Below, piece by piece: positions 35,964-46,194 of a stretch of DNA of 64,000 nt. The notes below the pieces were generated by a model. It had not been told where the DNA came from. It was given only the letters and a program-made list of their open reading frames with translations, and did not search any database. The position numbers and the translations under genes are program-made. Every line of letters begins with the position of its first letter. Position 1 is the stretch's first letter. The stretch is from Williamsia deligens (lineage in GTDB: Bacteria; Actinomycetota; Actinomycetes; Mycobacteriales; Mycobacteriaceae): NCBI RefSeq assembly GCF_024171765.1, contig NZ_JAMTCI010000001.1, forward strand, positions 2,714,796-2,778,795, given 5' to 3'.

Positions 35964-36554
35964 TCAGGACCGCAGCAGCAACCCCCGTCCGTCCCGGGGA
36001 CTGCCCACGAGGATGACGATGGCGTCGATGAACGCCCACAGGGCGACCGCGAACCACAGGAACACCCCGATGATGAAGACGAACGTGACCATCGCGACCA
36101 GGAACAGCACGAGCTGACACACCGCGATGGCCGTCGACCCCATGTAGAAGCGCCCGATGCCCAGCCATCCGAGGAAGAACTGCAGAAGGCCGGCGACGAC
36201 CTTCGACCTGTCCGACAGCGGCTGGCCGGTCAGCGGATCACGTCCGTACGGGGCTCCGGCGTCGTATCCGCCGACGGGATGGCCGCCCTGTGCGTACGGC
36301 TGACCGTAGGGGTTCTGCGGGTAGGGGTTCTGGGCGTACGGGTTCTGCCCGTACGCGCTCGCGCCGTACTGGTCCTGCCCGTACTGCGGTGAGCCCGACT
36401 GCGGGTGGTCCGCGGGAGGCGGGTACGCGGCGGGCGGTGGGTAGGCCGCCGGCGGGGGATACGCGTCGGGGGCGGGTGTCCATGCCGTCGGGTCCGGGTC
36501 GCCCTTGCCCAGCGACACGCGGTCGTCGCCGCCGGGGGTGTTCGGTTCGCTCAT
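35964..36554 (-). CDS. TM2 domain membrane protein with Pro/Tyr/Gln-rich N-terminus
   Basis: The 196-residue protein begins with a disordered region of PPPAAY repeats and YGQNPYAQNPYPQNPYG repeats (residues about 30-90). The TM2 domain (residues about 115-185) follows, with SKVVAGLLQFFLGWLGIGRF and a second helix ending in AFIDAIVILVG. TM2 proteins are small membrane proteins of unknown function. It is convergent with truA (4-bp gap). Confidence 0.85.
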   Translation of the reverse strand: MSEPNTPGGDDRVSLGKGDPDPTAWTPAPDAYPPPAAYPPPAAYPPPADHPQSGSPQYGQDQYGASAYGQNPYAQNPYPQNPYGQPYAQGGHPVGGYDAGAPYGRDPLTGQPLSDRSKVVAGLLQFFLGWLGIGRFYMGSTAIAVCQLVLFLVAMVTFVFIIGVFLWFAVALWAFIDAIVILVGSPRDGRGLLLRS

Positions 36555-36597
36555 GCGTGCAGTCTGGCAGATCGCTCGGACATCGGCGCCTGTGTCG

Positions 36598-37668
36598 TCA
36601 GGTGGCGCTGCGCTCCGATGCGAGCTCCTCGAGCACCGCTTCCTGGACCCGACGGGGACCCGTCAGGTCGTCGGGTCGGGCGCCGATCGTCAGCAGTTCC
36701 GACCACTCGTCGGTGTCGTGCTGCATGGGGGAGGTCGACGCCATGAAGCGTCGGACCGCGGCGACGAACCGCAGCGGATCGTCGTGGTGGGGGAAGTGGC
36801 CCGCGCCCTCGAAGCTCTCCAGCAGGGAGTGGGGCATGGCCGAATGGGCCAGCAGCGCATGGTGATGCGGGATGACGGTGTCCCCGGTGCCCCAGACCAG
36901 CATGACCGGCAGACGCACCGTCAGGTAGGACCGGTCGAGCATGGTGACGACCTGACCGCGCCAGTCGACGACGGCGCGCAGGGTGCGGGTGAAGGCCGCG
37001 TGGGCCGTCGCCTCGGCGAGACCGTCGACGATGCGCATCACCTCGGGGGCGTCGTGCAGGTGTTCACGCACGCGTCGCGGCAGGACCCGGGCGACGGGCG
37101 CCACGGCCCGGCCGCCCACGGTGCCCGCGAGATGGGACGCGGGTACCAGACCCGGGATGCGCAGGCCCGCGATGGCCGCGTTCACGCCGGGCAGTGCCAG
37201 CGCGCGCAGCATCGGGCTCACGTCACGGGTGACCCCGCCGGTGGACACCAGCACCAGTCGCTCGACGAACTCGGGGAACTGGTAGCAGAACTGCATCGCC
37301 ACGCCGCCACCCAGGGAATGACCGATGACCGTCACCCGTCGGATGCCGACGACGGACAACAGGTCCCGCATCGCGTTCGCGTAGGCGGCGATGGAGTAGT
37401 CGGCGCGAGGCTTGTCCGACAGGCCGTGACCGAGCAGGTCGGGAGCGATGACCGTGTGGTCCGTCGCGAGCATGTCGATGATGTCCGACCACGCCGAGGA
37501 GTTGTCGCCGATGCCGTGGATGAGCAGCACCGCGGGTCCGTGTCCGGCCATCCGGAACGCCCGCCGGTAGCCGTGGATCGTCCGGTACTCGACGGTCTGC
37601 GTGCTGTCGGGCACGGCCTGCAGCACGGCGGGCTCGGCCCCGGGGGCCGTGACGTCGCGTCGCACCAT
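36598..37668 (-). CDS. Alpha/beta hydrolase
   Basis: ATG 37668 with GAGGAG upstream gives 356 residues. The fold is canonical: oxyanion HGIGDNSSAW, nucleophile elbow VIGHSLGGGVA (Ser), GTGDTVIPH (Asp) and GAGHFPHHDDP (His). A cap inserts between about residues 170 and 250. Many mycolata have such hydrolases near membrane-lipid genes. The substrate is unknown; an esterase or lipase-like activity is most likely. Confidence 0.85.
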   Translation of the reverse strand: MVRRDVTAPGAEPAVLQAVPDSTQTVEYRTIHGYRRAFRMAGHGPAVLLIHGIGDNSSAWSDIIDMLATDHTVIAPDLLGHGLSDKPRADYSIAAYANAMRDLLSVVGIRRVTVIGHSLGGGVAMQFCYQFPEFVERLVLVSTGGVTRDVSPMLRALALPGVNAAIAGLRIPGLVPASHLAGTVGGRAVAPVARVLPRRVREHLHDAPEVMRIVDGLAEATAHAAFTRTLRAVVDWRGQVVTMLDRSYLTVRLPVMLVWGTGDTVIPHHHALLAHSAMPHSLLESFEGAGHFPHHDDPLRFVAAVRRFMASTSPMQHDTDEWSELLTIGARPDDLTGPRRVQEAVLEELASERSAT

Positions 37669-37846
37669 GTCCGACTCCTCTCCGTGCTCGTCGGTCGGTG
37701 TCAGTGAACCGCAGTTCACGACGATCCGCGCGGTGAGATCACCGGGGACACGGGGATGAACGCCGTGCCACGCGCCGGTGAACCCTCGCCGCGGGACCGT
37801 CCCGGGACGGGCCCGGTCGAGGTGGGCGTGCGTATCGTCGGGTGGC

Positions 37847-38455
37847 GTGAACCCGTTCGACGTGTCCTCGTTCCTCGCGACGGGCGGGTTGATCGGACTC
37901 TGCGTCCTGGTGTTCGTGGAGACGGGACTGTTGATCGGCTTCGTCTTCCCCGGCGACTCCCTGTTGTTCACCGCCGGGATCCTCGCCGCCGCACCCGACC
38001 CCTATGCGCCACTGTGGGTCCCGTGCGTGCTGGTCCCGCTCTCGGCGGCGCTCGGCGACCAGTGCGGCTACCTCATCGGCCGTCGTGCCGGCGAGGGCGT
38101 GCTGCGCGGGCGGGTCATGCGGTTCATCGGCGACGGTCCGGTGGAGAAGACCCACCGCTTCTTCCTGCGGTACGGCGCGACCACGGTGTTCTTCGGGCGG
38201 TTCATCGGGATCGTCCGCACCCTCGTGCCGGTGCTCGCCGGGTTCACCGGCATGCGTCACCGCGACTTCACCGTGTTCAGCATCCTCGGCAGCGTCGTGT
38301 GGGGCGCCGGGATCATCGTCCTCGGCTACCTGCTCGGCAACGTGCCCGTCGTCGCCGACAACATCGACTGGTTCATCCTCGCCTCGGCATGCACCGTGAT
38401 CGTGCCCATCGCCGCGCACCTCGTCCATCGCGGACTGCGTGCGCGGCGGGGCTGA
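37847..38455 (+). CDS. DedA-family membrane protein
   Basis: GTG 37847 gives 202 residues with about five hydrophobic segments. The DedA/SNARE-associated core is present: GLLIGFVFPGDSLLFTAGIL, LGDQCGYLIGRRAG, and FFGRFIGIVRTLVPVLAGFT (the F/Y-GRF-xxG-R motif). DedA proteins flip lipids such as undecaprenyl-phosphate or phosphatidylethanolamine and support membrane homeostasis. Which lipid this one moves is unknown. Its stop lies in a short tandem repeat. Confidence 0.88.
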   Translation: MNPFDVSSFLATGGLIGLCVLVFVETGLLIGFVFPGDSLLFTAGILAAAPDPYAPLWVPCVLVPLSAALGDQCGYLIGRRAGEGVLRGRVMRFIGDGPVEKTHRFFLRYGATTVFFGRFIGIVRTLVPVLAGFTGMRHRDFTVFSILGSVVWGAGIIVLGYLLGNVPVVADNIDWFILASACTVIVPIAAHLVHRGLRARRG

Positions 38456-38491
38456 TCGGACCGGGCTGATCGGACCGGGGCTGATCGGACC
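38449..38491. repeat. Three tandem copies of a 14/15-bp unit
   Basis: GGGCTGATCGGACC occurs at 38449-38462 and 38463-38476, and again with one extra G at 38477-38491. The first copy contains the stop codon of the DedA gene. The array fills the short gap to the convergent ATPase gene. Confidence 0.85.
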
Positions 38492-38503
38492 GGGACCGGT
38501 CGA

Positions 38504-40441
38504 CTAGCCGAGGAACGGGTCGACCCGGCGCAGGGTCGTCGACGAGAAGTCGTCGGCGACGACCGCGGCCAACTCCACCAGCGAGCGGTGTGTGTGCTTG
38601 TTCAGCAGGTCGAGGTCGACCTCGGCCCCCTCCGCGAGATGATCGTCGAACGGGATCATCTGCACCGCGCGGCACCGCGTCAGGAAGTGTTGGATGAGCT
38701 GCTTGGTGTCGATGGTCGACGAGCCCGACCGTGACGAACTGAGCACCACCACAGCACGACTCACGAGGTGTCCGTATCCGTGCGCCTGGAGCCAGTCGAG
38801 GGTGGCGCCGGCACTGCGGGCGCCGTCGATCGCCGGTGAGCTGACCAGGATGAGCGCGTTGGCCAGGTCGAGGACACCGTTCATGGCCGAGTGGCTCAGC
38901 CCGGTCCCGCAGTCGGTGATGATGATGTTGTAGAAGCGCTGCAACACCTTCATGACGCCGCGGTAGTCCTCCTCGCTGAAGGCCTCGGCGACAGCCGGAT
39001 CCCGTTCGGAGGCGAGCACCTCGAGGCGACTCGGTGACTGCGAGGTGTGGGCGCGGACGTCGGAGTACCGATAGATCGAGTTGTCCGCCAACAGATCCCG
39101 GACGGTGGACCGGGTCTGCTGCGGGACCCGCTGTCCCAGGGTGCCCAGGTCGGGGTTGGCGTCGACGGCGATCACCCGATCACCCCGCAGCGACGAGAAG
39201 ATCGACCCGAGGCCGACGGCGGTGGTGGTCTTGCCGACGCCCCCCTTGAGGGAGAGCACCGCGATCCGGTAGTCGCCGCGGACGGGTCGGTTCACCCGCT
39301 CGATGAGCTCCGCATAGTGCAGTGCGTCGGGGGAGTCGCCGGGGTTGATCGAGCCGCCCGACATGCGGTGCACGGCGCGACGCCATCCGCTGTGGGGTGC
39401 GCGACGGGCCTTGCGCAGCAGGGCGACCTCGTCGAGCGCGGCCGGCGACGAGTGCTGCCCGGTGAAGGCGCCGGGATGCGGCGGCGAGCCGTACGGTGCG
39501 CCCGGCGGGGGACCCGGGAGTTCGCCGTGGCCGGGTGCGCCCGGGAACGGGCGGGGACCGGAGTCCGGATGCTGGGGCGGCGGTCCCCATGGTGCACCCT
39601 GCGGTGGGACCGGGCCGGGACCACCGGGGCCCGGCGGCGGGAACTGTTGATCGGGGAAGCCCGGGTCCCGGAAGCCCGGGTCTCTGAAGCCCTGATCGGG
39701 GAAGCTCTGGTCGGGGAATCCCTGGCCCCGGAGGTCCGGGCCCGGGAACTCCTGGCCGCGGAAGTCCGGGCCGGGGAATCGCTGGTCGGGGAAACCCTGA
39801 TCCGGGAAACCCCGATCCGGAAAGTTCTGGTTAGGGAAACCCGGGTCGGGGTATCCCGGATCGGGGGCGTTCTGGTCACGCGGGCCGGGCGGCGGCTGCG
39901 GTGCGCCCGCCCACGGTGGTGGCCCACCGGGGAACTGTCCGAACGGCGGCATCGGGCCTGCCGGGGGGCCCTGCTGGAACGGGCCCTGGTCGAGCGGGGC
40001 CTCGGTGAACGGGCCCTGATCGAATCGGCCCTGGTCGAACGGGGCCTCGGTGAAGGGGCCCTCGGTGAACGGAGGGGGTCCGCCGTCGCCGGTGAACGGC
40101 GGTGGTGTCGGCTGCTGGGGCACCTGTCCGGACGGGCCGTCGGTGTGGCGGTCGGGGTCGTCGCCGGGGGACCGCCCGCCGCCGGCGTCCTCACCCGGCC
40201 ACGGGGCCGTCACCCACCGAGGGGTCTCGGGCTCCCAGGGCAGTTCGGAGCGGGTGCCCACCTGATCGGACGCGTCGACGTCGTCGACGTGGCGGCCGTG
40301 GTCATCGCGCCCCGTGTCGTGGTCCGTGGGCGCCGCGTCGGTGCCGTTCCCCGCGTCGGACCCGGACGGGCCGGTCTCGGTGTGCGGGTTCGACTGCAAC
40401 CACGGCGGCGTCGCCGGGATGCCTCGATTGTCGGAACTCAC
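38504..40441 (-). CDS. EspI-like MinD/ParA ATPase with proline-rich repeat N-terminus
   Basis: The 645-residue protein has two parts. Residues 1-345 are disordered and Pro/Gly/Gln/Phe-rich. They carry pentapeptide-like repeats such as GFPDQSFPDQGFRDPGFRDP (residues 195-268) and PFTEAPFDQGRFDQG (125-157). Residues 390-640 are a MinD/ParA ATPase with deviant Walker A KGGVGKTTT (about 399-407), VIAVDANPDLGTLGQ and IIITDCGTGLSH. This architecture is that of EspI/Rv3876 and related type VII-associated ATPases. No EsxAB, EccC or PE/PPE genes are nearby. A role in secretion, polar localisation or chromosome positioning cannot be settled. Confidence 0.8.
   Translation of the reverse strand: MSSDNRGIPATPPWLQSNPHTETGPSGSDAGNGTDAAPTDHDTGRDDHGRHVDDVDASDQVGTRSELPWEPETPRWVTAPWPGEDAGGGRSPGDDPDRHTDGPSGQVPQQPTPPPFTGDGGPPPFTEGPFTEAPFDQGRFDQGPFTEAPLDQGPFQQGPPAGPMPPFGQFPGGPPPWAGAPQPPPGPRDQNAPDPGYPDPGFPNQNFPDRGFPDQGFPDQRFPGPDFRGQEFPGPDLRGQGFPDQSFPDQGFRDPGFRDPGFPDQQFPPPGPGGPGPVPPQGAPWGPPPQHPDSGPRPFPGAPGHGELPGPPPGAPYGSPPHPGAFTGQHSSPAALDEVALLRKARRAPHSGWRRAVHRMSGGSINPGDSPDALHYAELIERVNRPVRGDYRIAVLSLKGGVGKTTTAVGLGSIFSSLRGDRVIAVDANPDLGTLGQRVPQQTRSTVRDLLADNSIYRYSDVRAHTSQSPSRLEVLASERDPAVAEAFSEEDYRGVMKVLQRFYNIIITDCGTGLSHSAMNGVLDLANALILVSSPAIDGARSAGATLDWLQAHGYGHLVSRAVVVLSSSRSGSSTIDTKQLIQHFLTRCRAVQMIPFDDHLAEGAEVDLDLLNKHTHRSLVELAAVVADDFSSTTLRRVDPFLG
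39638..39859. repeat. 15-bp-period coding repeats in the EspI-like gene
   Basis: About 15 imperfect 15-bp units encode (G/S)F(P/R)D(Q/P)-type pentapeptides on the minus strand; a shorter block of the same kind lies at 39971-40069. The period is a multiple of three, so copy-number change keeps the frame. Not CRISPR: the units are contiguous, without spacers. Confidence 0.8.
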
Positions 40442-40614
40442 GTGACATCATCCCCTGTGTGAATCGGTGCGCCGCGCATCGGCGCCGATGGGTCCGCCGA
40501 ACTCCCGAGCCCCTCCCCGGACCCGGAACCGGTCGGTGACCGGGCGGACGACACCGACGAGTTTACTATCGCGCAGCGGTCCGGTTCGGGCCGACGAGTG
40601 GAGAGAGGTCAGCG

Positions 40615-41526
40615 ATGTCGTCCGAGGGCTCCACCAAGGCGATCCTCGCCGCCCTGACCGCGAACGCGGGGATCGCGGCGGCGAAGTTCGTCGGGTTCGC
40701 CGTCACGGGGTCGTCGTCGATGCTGGCCGAGGCCGTCCACTCGGTGGCCGACACCTCCAACCAGGGCCTTCTGCTCGTCGGGCAGCGGTCCGCGCGCAAG
40801 GCGGCCGACCGGTTGCACCCGTTCGGCTACGGCCGTAGCCGGTACTTCTACTCGTTCGTCGTGGCGCTGGTCATCTTCTCGCTGGGTTCGCTGTTCGCCC
40901 TGTACGAGGGCATCGAGAAGGTCACCCATCCCCACGAACTCGAGTCGCCCGTCGTCGCGCTCGTCATCCTGCTGGTCGCGGTCGCGCTGGAGGGCTACAG
41001 CTTCACCACCGCGATGCGGGAGTCCCGCCCGCTCAAGGGCCGTGCGTCGTGGTGGCAGTTCATCCGGACCTCCCGCAACCCCGAGCTGCCGGTGGTCCTG
41101 CTCGAGGACGCCGGTGCCCTGGTGGGGCTACTGTTCGCCCTCGCCGGCGTCGGGTTGGCGACGGTCACGGGTGACGCGGTCTGGGACGGTGTCGGCACGA
41201 TCGCGATCGGTGTGCTCCTCGGCGCGATCGCCATGATCCTCATCGTCGAGATGAAGAGCCTGCTCATCGGCGAGGGCGCGACGCCCGAGCAGGAGCGCGC
41301 GATCGTCGACGCGCTGACCTCGGCCGACGGCGTCGAACGGGTCATCCACTTCAAGACCCAGTACCTCGGCCCCGAGGAGATGCTCCTCGCCGCGAAGATC
41401 GCGATCCCGCCGGGCGCGAGCGCCACGGCCGTCGCCGACTGCATCGACGCGGCCGAGGCGCGGGTGCGGGAAGCGGTACCCGTCGCGCGGGTCGTCTACC
41501 TCGAGCCCGACATCGACCGCGGCTGA
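40615..41526 (+). CDS. Cation diffusion facilitator transporter
   Basis: The 303-residue protein has six hydrophobic segments. The CDF metal-site motif in helix II is AEAVHSVADTSNQGLLLVG (HxxxD), followed by RLHPFGYGRSRYFYSFVVAL, and helix V gives LLEDAGALVGLLFALAG. The C-terminal cytoplasmic domain (residues about 215-303) is the usual metal-sensing dimer domain. It exports a divalent metal such as zinc, iron or manganese by proton antiport; specificity is unknown. It diverges from the EspI-like gene. Confidence 0.9.
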   Translation: MSSEGSTKAILAALTANAGIAAAKFVGFAVTGSSSMLAEAVHSVADTSNQGLLLVGQRSARKAADRLHPFGYGRSRYFYSFVVALVIFSLGSLFALYEGIEKVTHPHELESPVVALVILLVAVALEGYSFTTAMRESRPLKGRASWWQFIRTSRNPELPVVLLEDAGALVGLLFALAGVGLATVTGDAVWDGVGTIAIGVLLGAIAMILIVEMKSLLIGEGATPEQERAIVDALTSADGVERVIHFKTQYLGPEEMLLAAKIAIPPGASATAVADCIDAAEARVREAVPVARVVYLEPDIDRG

Positions 41527-41684
41527 CCTCGTCGCAGTCGGGTTCGTTCCGGTCGGGCCGTCCCGGTCCGGTCACGACCCGGCGTACCGGGCACTTCGGA
41601 CGGCGGGTCGTGTCTAGAGTTGCCCCTGCACCGAATCCGACATTTCCGATCGTGATCGGTCCACCCGCGACACAGGAGGTCCGC

Positions 41685-43223
41685 ATGACGCGGTCGCAGG
41701 ATCCGGGGAGGTCGTTCCTCGGCTCACTGTCCCGGACGAAGTCCGTCGAGCAGTCGATGGCCGACACCGACGAACCCGGCTCACAGCTGAAGAAGAGCCT
41801 GTCGTGGTGGGACCTCACCGTGTTCGGGGTCTCGGTCGTCATCGGTGCGGGCATCTTCACCATCACCGCCTCGACAGCCGGCGACAAGGCCGGACCGGCC
41901 ATCTCCATCTCGTTCGTGATGGCCGCCATCGCCTGCGGCCTCGCCGCGCTCTGCTACGCCGAGTTCGCCTCGACCGTCCCGGTCGCCGGGTCGGCGTACA
42001 CCTTCGGGTACGCGACGTTCGGTGAGTTCCTCGCGTGGGTCCTCGGATGGGATCTGATCCTGGAGTTCGCGGTCGGCGCCGCGGTGGTCTCGAAGGGGTG
42101 GTCGAGCTACCTCGGCACCGTCTTCGGGTTCTCCGGCGGCACCGCCGACATCGGGGGACTCGACGTCGACTGGGGTGCGCTCGTCATCGTCGTCGCGATC
42201 ACCGCGTTGCTGGTGCTGGGCACCAAGCTGTCGTCGGGGGTCAGTGCGGTCATCACCGGCATCAAGGTCACCGTCGTGCTGCTGGTGATCGTCGTCGGAT
42301 TCTTCTACATCAAGACCTCGAACTACGGCCCGTTCATCCCGAAGTCCGAGCCGACCGAGAGCGGGGGGAGCTCGGTCGAGTCGACCCTGTTCTCGCTCAT
42401 GACCGGCGGCGGCGACTCGAACTACGGCTGGTACGGACTGCTGGCCGCGGCGTCGATCGTCTTCTTCGCCTTCATCGGGTTCGACGTGGTCGCGACGACC
42501 GCCGAGGAGACCAAGAACCCCAAGCGCGACGTGCCGCGCGGCATCCTCTTCTCGCTGGGGATCGTGACCGTGCTCTACGTGCTGGTCACGATCGTGGTGA
42601 CCGGGATGGTGTCCTACAAGGACCTGGCCACCTCGGCGGGTGACGGCGAGGCCAAGAACCTGGCGTACGCGTTCGGGCTCAACGGCGTCACGTGGGCCGA
42701 GAAGGTCATCTCGATCGGTGCGCTGGCCGGTCTGACGACGGTCGTCATGGTCCTCATGCTCGGCCAGTCGAGGGTCCTCTTCGCGATGGCACGCGACGGC
42801 CTGCTGCCCCGCGGACTGTCGAAGACGAGCAGGTTCGGCACCCCGGCGAGGATCCAGATCATCGTCGGCGCCGTGGTCGCGCTGGTGGCGGCGTTCTTCC
42901 CGATCAACAAGCTCGAGGAGATGGTCAACGTCGGGACGCTGTTCGCGTTCGTCGTCGTGGCGGCGGGCGTGCTCGTCCTGCGCCGGAAGCGCTCCGACCT
43001 CGAGCGCGGGTTCACCGTGCCGTGGATGCCGGTCATCCCGATCCTGGCGATCGTGTCCTGCGTCTGGCTGATGCTGAACCTCTCCGCGCTGACGTGGATC
43101 CGGTTCGTGATCTGGATGGTGATCGGCGTGGCGTTCTACTTCCTGTACAGCCGCGGGCACTCCATGGTCGGTCGGCGCGAGCGTGGCGAGGTCCCGAGTG
43201 CGCCCGAGAAGACGCTCACCTGA
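41685..43223 (+). CDS. APC-family amino acid permease
   Basis: ATG 41685 behind a perfect CAGGAGGT gives 512 residues with about 12 membrane helices. The first-helix substrate motif is FGVSVVIGAGIFTITASTAG. FIGFDVVATTAEETKNPKRD is the conserved helix VI-loop motif, and QSRVLFAMARDGLLPR the helix VIII motif of cationic amino-acid-type APC transporters. It probably imports an amino acid or amine with protons. A TetR gene follows on the same strand, which may regulate it. Confidence 0.88.
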   Translation: MTRSQDPGRSFLGSLSRTKSVEQSMADTDEPGSQLKKSLSWWDLTVFGVSVVIGAGIFTITASTAGDKAGPAISISFVMAAIACGLAALCYAEFASTVPVAGSAYTFGYATFGEFLAWVLGWDLILEFAVGAAVVSKGWSSYLGTVFGFSGGTADIGGLDVDWGALVIVVAITALLVLGTKLSSGVSAVITGIKVTVVLLVIVVGFFYIKTSNYGPFIPKSEPTESGGSSVESTLFSLMTGGGDSNYGWYGLLAAASIVFFAFIGFDVVATTAEETKNPKRDVPRGILFSLGIVTVLYVLVTIVVTGMVSYKDLATSAGDGEAKNLAYAFGLNGVTWAEKVISIGALAGLTTVVMVLMLGQSRVLFAMARDGLLPRGLSKTSRFGTPARIQIIVGAVVALVAAFFPINKLEEMVNVGTLFAFVVVAAGVLVLRRKRSDLERGFTVPWMPVIPILAIVSCVWLMLNLSALTWIRFVIWMVIGVAFYFLYSRGHSMVGRRERGEVPSAPEKTLT

Positions 43224-43343
43224 GCCCGCCCCGGCACCGCGCGCCGACGGGACCTGTCGAGCGTGTGGTGACGCGAAGGCCGACTTCGTGATGGTGGCGG
43301 CCGCGCGTGGGTGACGATCGTTCGCCTCGCTAGGATCAATGGC

Positions 43344-43991
43344 GTGTCCGACCAGCAGCGATCGCCGCGCACCGCGCCCGCACGCCGGGCGCGCGGCGGG
43401 GTTCACCAGCCGGCGTCCAGGACACTGCTGCGCGACGCTGTGCTGGACGCGATGCGCGAGCGGTGCCAGGAGTCGGACTGGTCGACGGTGACGATGACGG
43501 CGGTGGCCGACGCGGCGGGCGTGTCCCGGCAGACCGTCTACAACGAGTTCGGCAGTCGGCAGGGCCTCGCGACGGCGTACGCGATCCGCCTCACCGACGA
43601 GTTCTGCCGCGCTCTCGACGCCGCGGTCGACGCCCACGTCGGCAACATCCGCGCCGCGCTGCGAGAGGGCTACGAGACATACTTCGGTCTCGCCGCGGCG
43701 GACCCGCTGGTGCAGTCGTTGCTCTCGGGGGAGGCGAAGCCGGATCTGTTGCGGCTCATCACCACCGACGCCGCGCCGCTGCTGCTGCACGCCACGGAGG
43801 CACTCGCGGCGACCCTGCACCGCTCCTGGATCGGCGCCCCCTACGACGAGGCCCGACGGGTGTCGTCGTCCATCGGTCGCATGGCGCTGAGCTACATCGC
43901 GATGCCCCCCGAGGACGACGGCGACGTCGCCGACCATCTGGCGCATCTGTTCGAACCCGTCATCGCCGCCGTGGCCCGGTCCGCCGCCTGA
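43344..43991 (+). CDS. TetR-family transcriptional regulator
   Basis: GTG 43344 is preferred; TAGGAT at 43331-43336 could be its -10 box, making the transcript nearly leaderless. The product is 215 residues. The HTH (residues about 30-80) contains VTMTAVADAAGVSRQTVYNE and FGSRQGLATAYAI. The C-terminal ligand domain contains DEFCRALDAAVDAHV and GRMALSYIAMPPEDDGDVAD. The target could be the upstream permease; no operator was recognised. Confidence 0.85.
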   Translation: MSDQQRSPRTAPARRARGGVHQPASRTLLRDAVLDAMRERCQESDWSTVTMTAVADAAGVSRQTVYNEFGSRQGLATAYAIRLTDEFCRALDAAVDAHVGNIRAALREGYETYFGLAAADPLVQSLLSGEAKPDLLRLITTDAAPLLLHATEALAATLHRSWIGAPYDEARRVSSSIGRMALSYIAMPPEDDGDVADHLAHLFEPVIAAVARSAA

Positions 43992-44092
43992 CCGACGCGC
44001 GCCGCGCGCCGGGTCTTGTCAGAGGTCACAGCACTCGGCCCGCTGGACAGGTCGTTCATGATTCGCCTTTCGCGACCAGGGCCTGTGTTCGT

Positions 44093-44156
44093 TAGCCTGA
44101 TAGTCGACATCCGGGTACGCCCGGGTAGCCGCCATCCGGGCCCGCCCGGGAGACGC
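44093..44156 (+). promoter_or_regulatory. ahcY upstream region with duplicated hairpins
   Basis: A possible -10 TAGCCT is at 44093-44098 with a weak -35 TTCGCG at 44069-44074. Downstream, two imperfect copies of a ~24-bp unit starting CATCCGGG lie at 44108-44132 and 44133-44156. Each can form a CCGGG-N4-CCCGG hairpin. No known SAH-riboswitch consensus is apparent. Function unknown. Confidence 0.4.
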
Positions 44157-44197
44157 CGGGGACGACCCCGCCGCAATCGCCAGACCAGGAGTGATCG

Positions 44198-45658
<1,461 letters not shown>

Positions 45659-45667
<9 letters not shown>

Positions 45668-45700
45668 GTCGGCTCGGCCGACGCGGTACTGAGTCGGCTC
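45659..45700. repeat. 17-bp direct repeat duplicating the ahcY stop region
   Basis: CGGTACTGAGTCGGCTC occurs at 45659-45675, where it contains the last two codons and stop of ahcY, and again at 45684-45700. A small tandem duplication behind the gene is likely. Confidence 0.8.
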
Positions 45701-45732
45701 AGCGGTCTGACACCGCTGCCGCGACACGAATC

Positions 45733-45770
45733 CGCTCCCGCGACTGTGACCACAGTCGCGGGAGCGTTTC
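45733..45770 (+). terminator. Intrinsic terminator of ahcY
   Basis: CGCTCCCGCGACTGTG (45733-45748) pairs perfectly with CACAGTCGCGGGAGCG (45751-45766), a 16-bp stem with a minimal loop, followed by TTTCGTTG. It lies 65 bp after the ahcY stop and may also stop the convergent merR-type gene. Confidence 0.85.
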
Positions 45771-45789
45771 GTTGTCGCGGGTGGAGGAT

Positions 45790-46158
45790 CTAGGCGGGAA
45801 TCGAGGCCGAGGTGCAGGTGTTGTCGCGCACCCCGACGATCACCGCCTCGAGCCGCGCCCGTGTCGCGGACAGGTCGTCGATCTGCGCCGTCAGCCGCGT
45901 GTGCGCCTCGACGAGGCGGTCCAGGGTGTTCTCGGTGGCGACCCCGGTGTGCACGCACGGCAGCATCTCGCCGATGTCCCGGGTCGGCACCCCGGAGTCG
46001 ATGAGGCAGCGGATCACCGACACCCGCTGTGCGGACTCCTCGTCGAACCGCCGTTGCCCACCGACGGTGCGATGCGCCCGGATCAACCCCTGCTCCTCGT
46101 AGTACCGCAGCGACCGCACCGACGTCCCGGTCGCCTCCGACAGCTCTCCGATGCGCAT
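45790..46158 (-). CDS. MerR-family transcriptional regulator
   Basis: ATG 46158 is chosen because AGGAGG precedes it and the protein then opens with the family signature MRIGELSEATGTSVRSLRYY. The product is 122 residues. The winged HTH (EEQGLIRAHRTVGGQRRFDE) covers residues 1-70, then a coiled coil ending in a Cys-containing tail (VRDNTCTSASIPA). Two Cys (about 72 and 112) could allow redox or electrophile sensing. It is divergent from an SDR gene across a MerR-type promoter, so it probably controls that gene. Confidence 0.87.
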   Translation of the reverse strand: MRIGELSEATGTSVRSLRYYEEQGLIRAHRTVGGQRRFDEESAQRVSVIRCLIDSGVPTRDIGEMLPCVHTGVATENTLDRLVEAHTRLTAQIDDLSATRARLEAVIVGVRDNTCTSASIPA

Positions 46159-46194
46159 GACCGCCTCCTGTGACGCACGTCTCACCGTGAGGAC

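Noticed and set aside
39638-40069. CRISPR-like repeats
   Set aside because: Units are contiguous, imperfect, a multiple of three and in frame within a protein; no spacers and no cas genes.
44099-44197. SAH riboswitch upstream of ahcY
   Set aside because: The conserved core of known SAH aptamers was not seen; only duplicated simple hairpins are visible.
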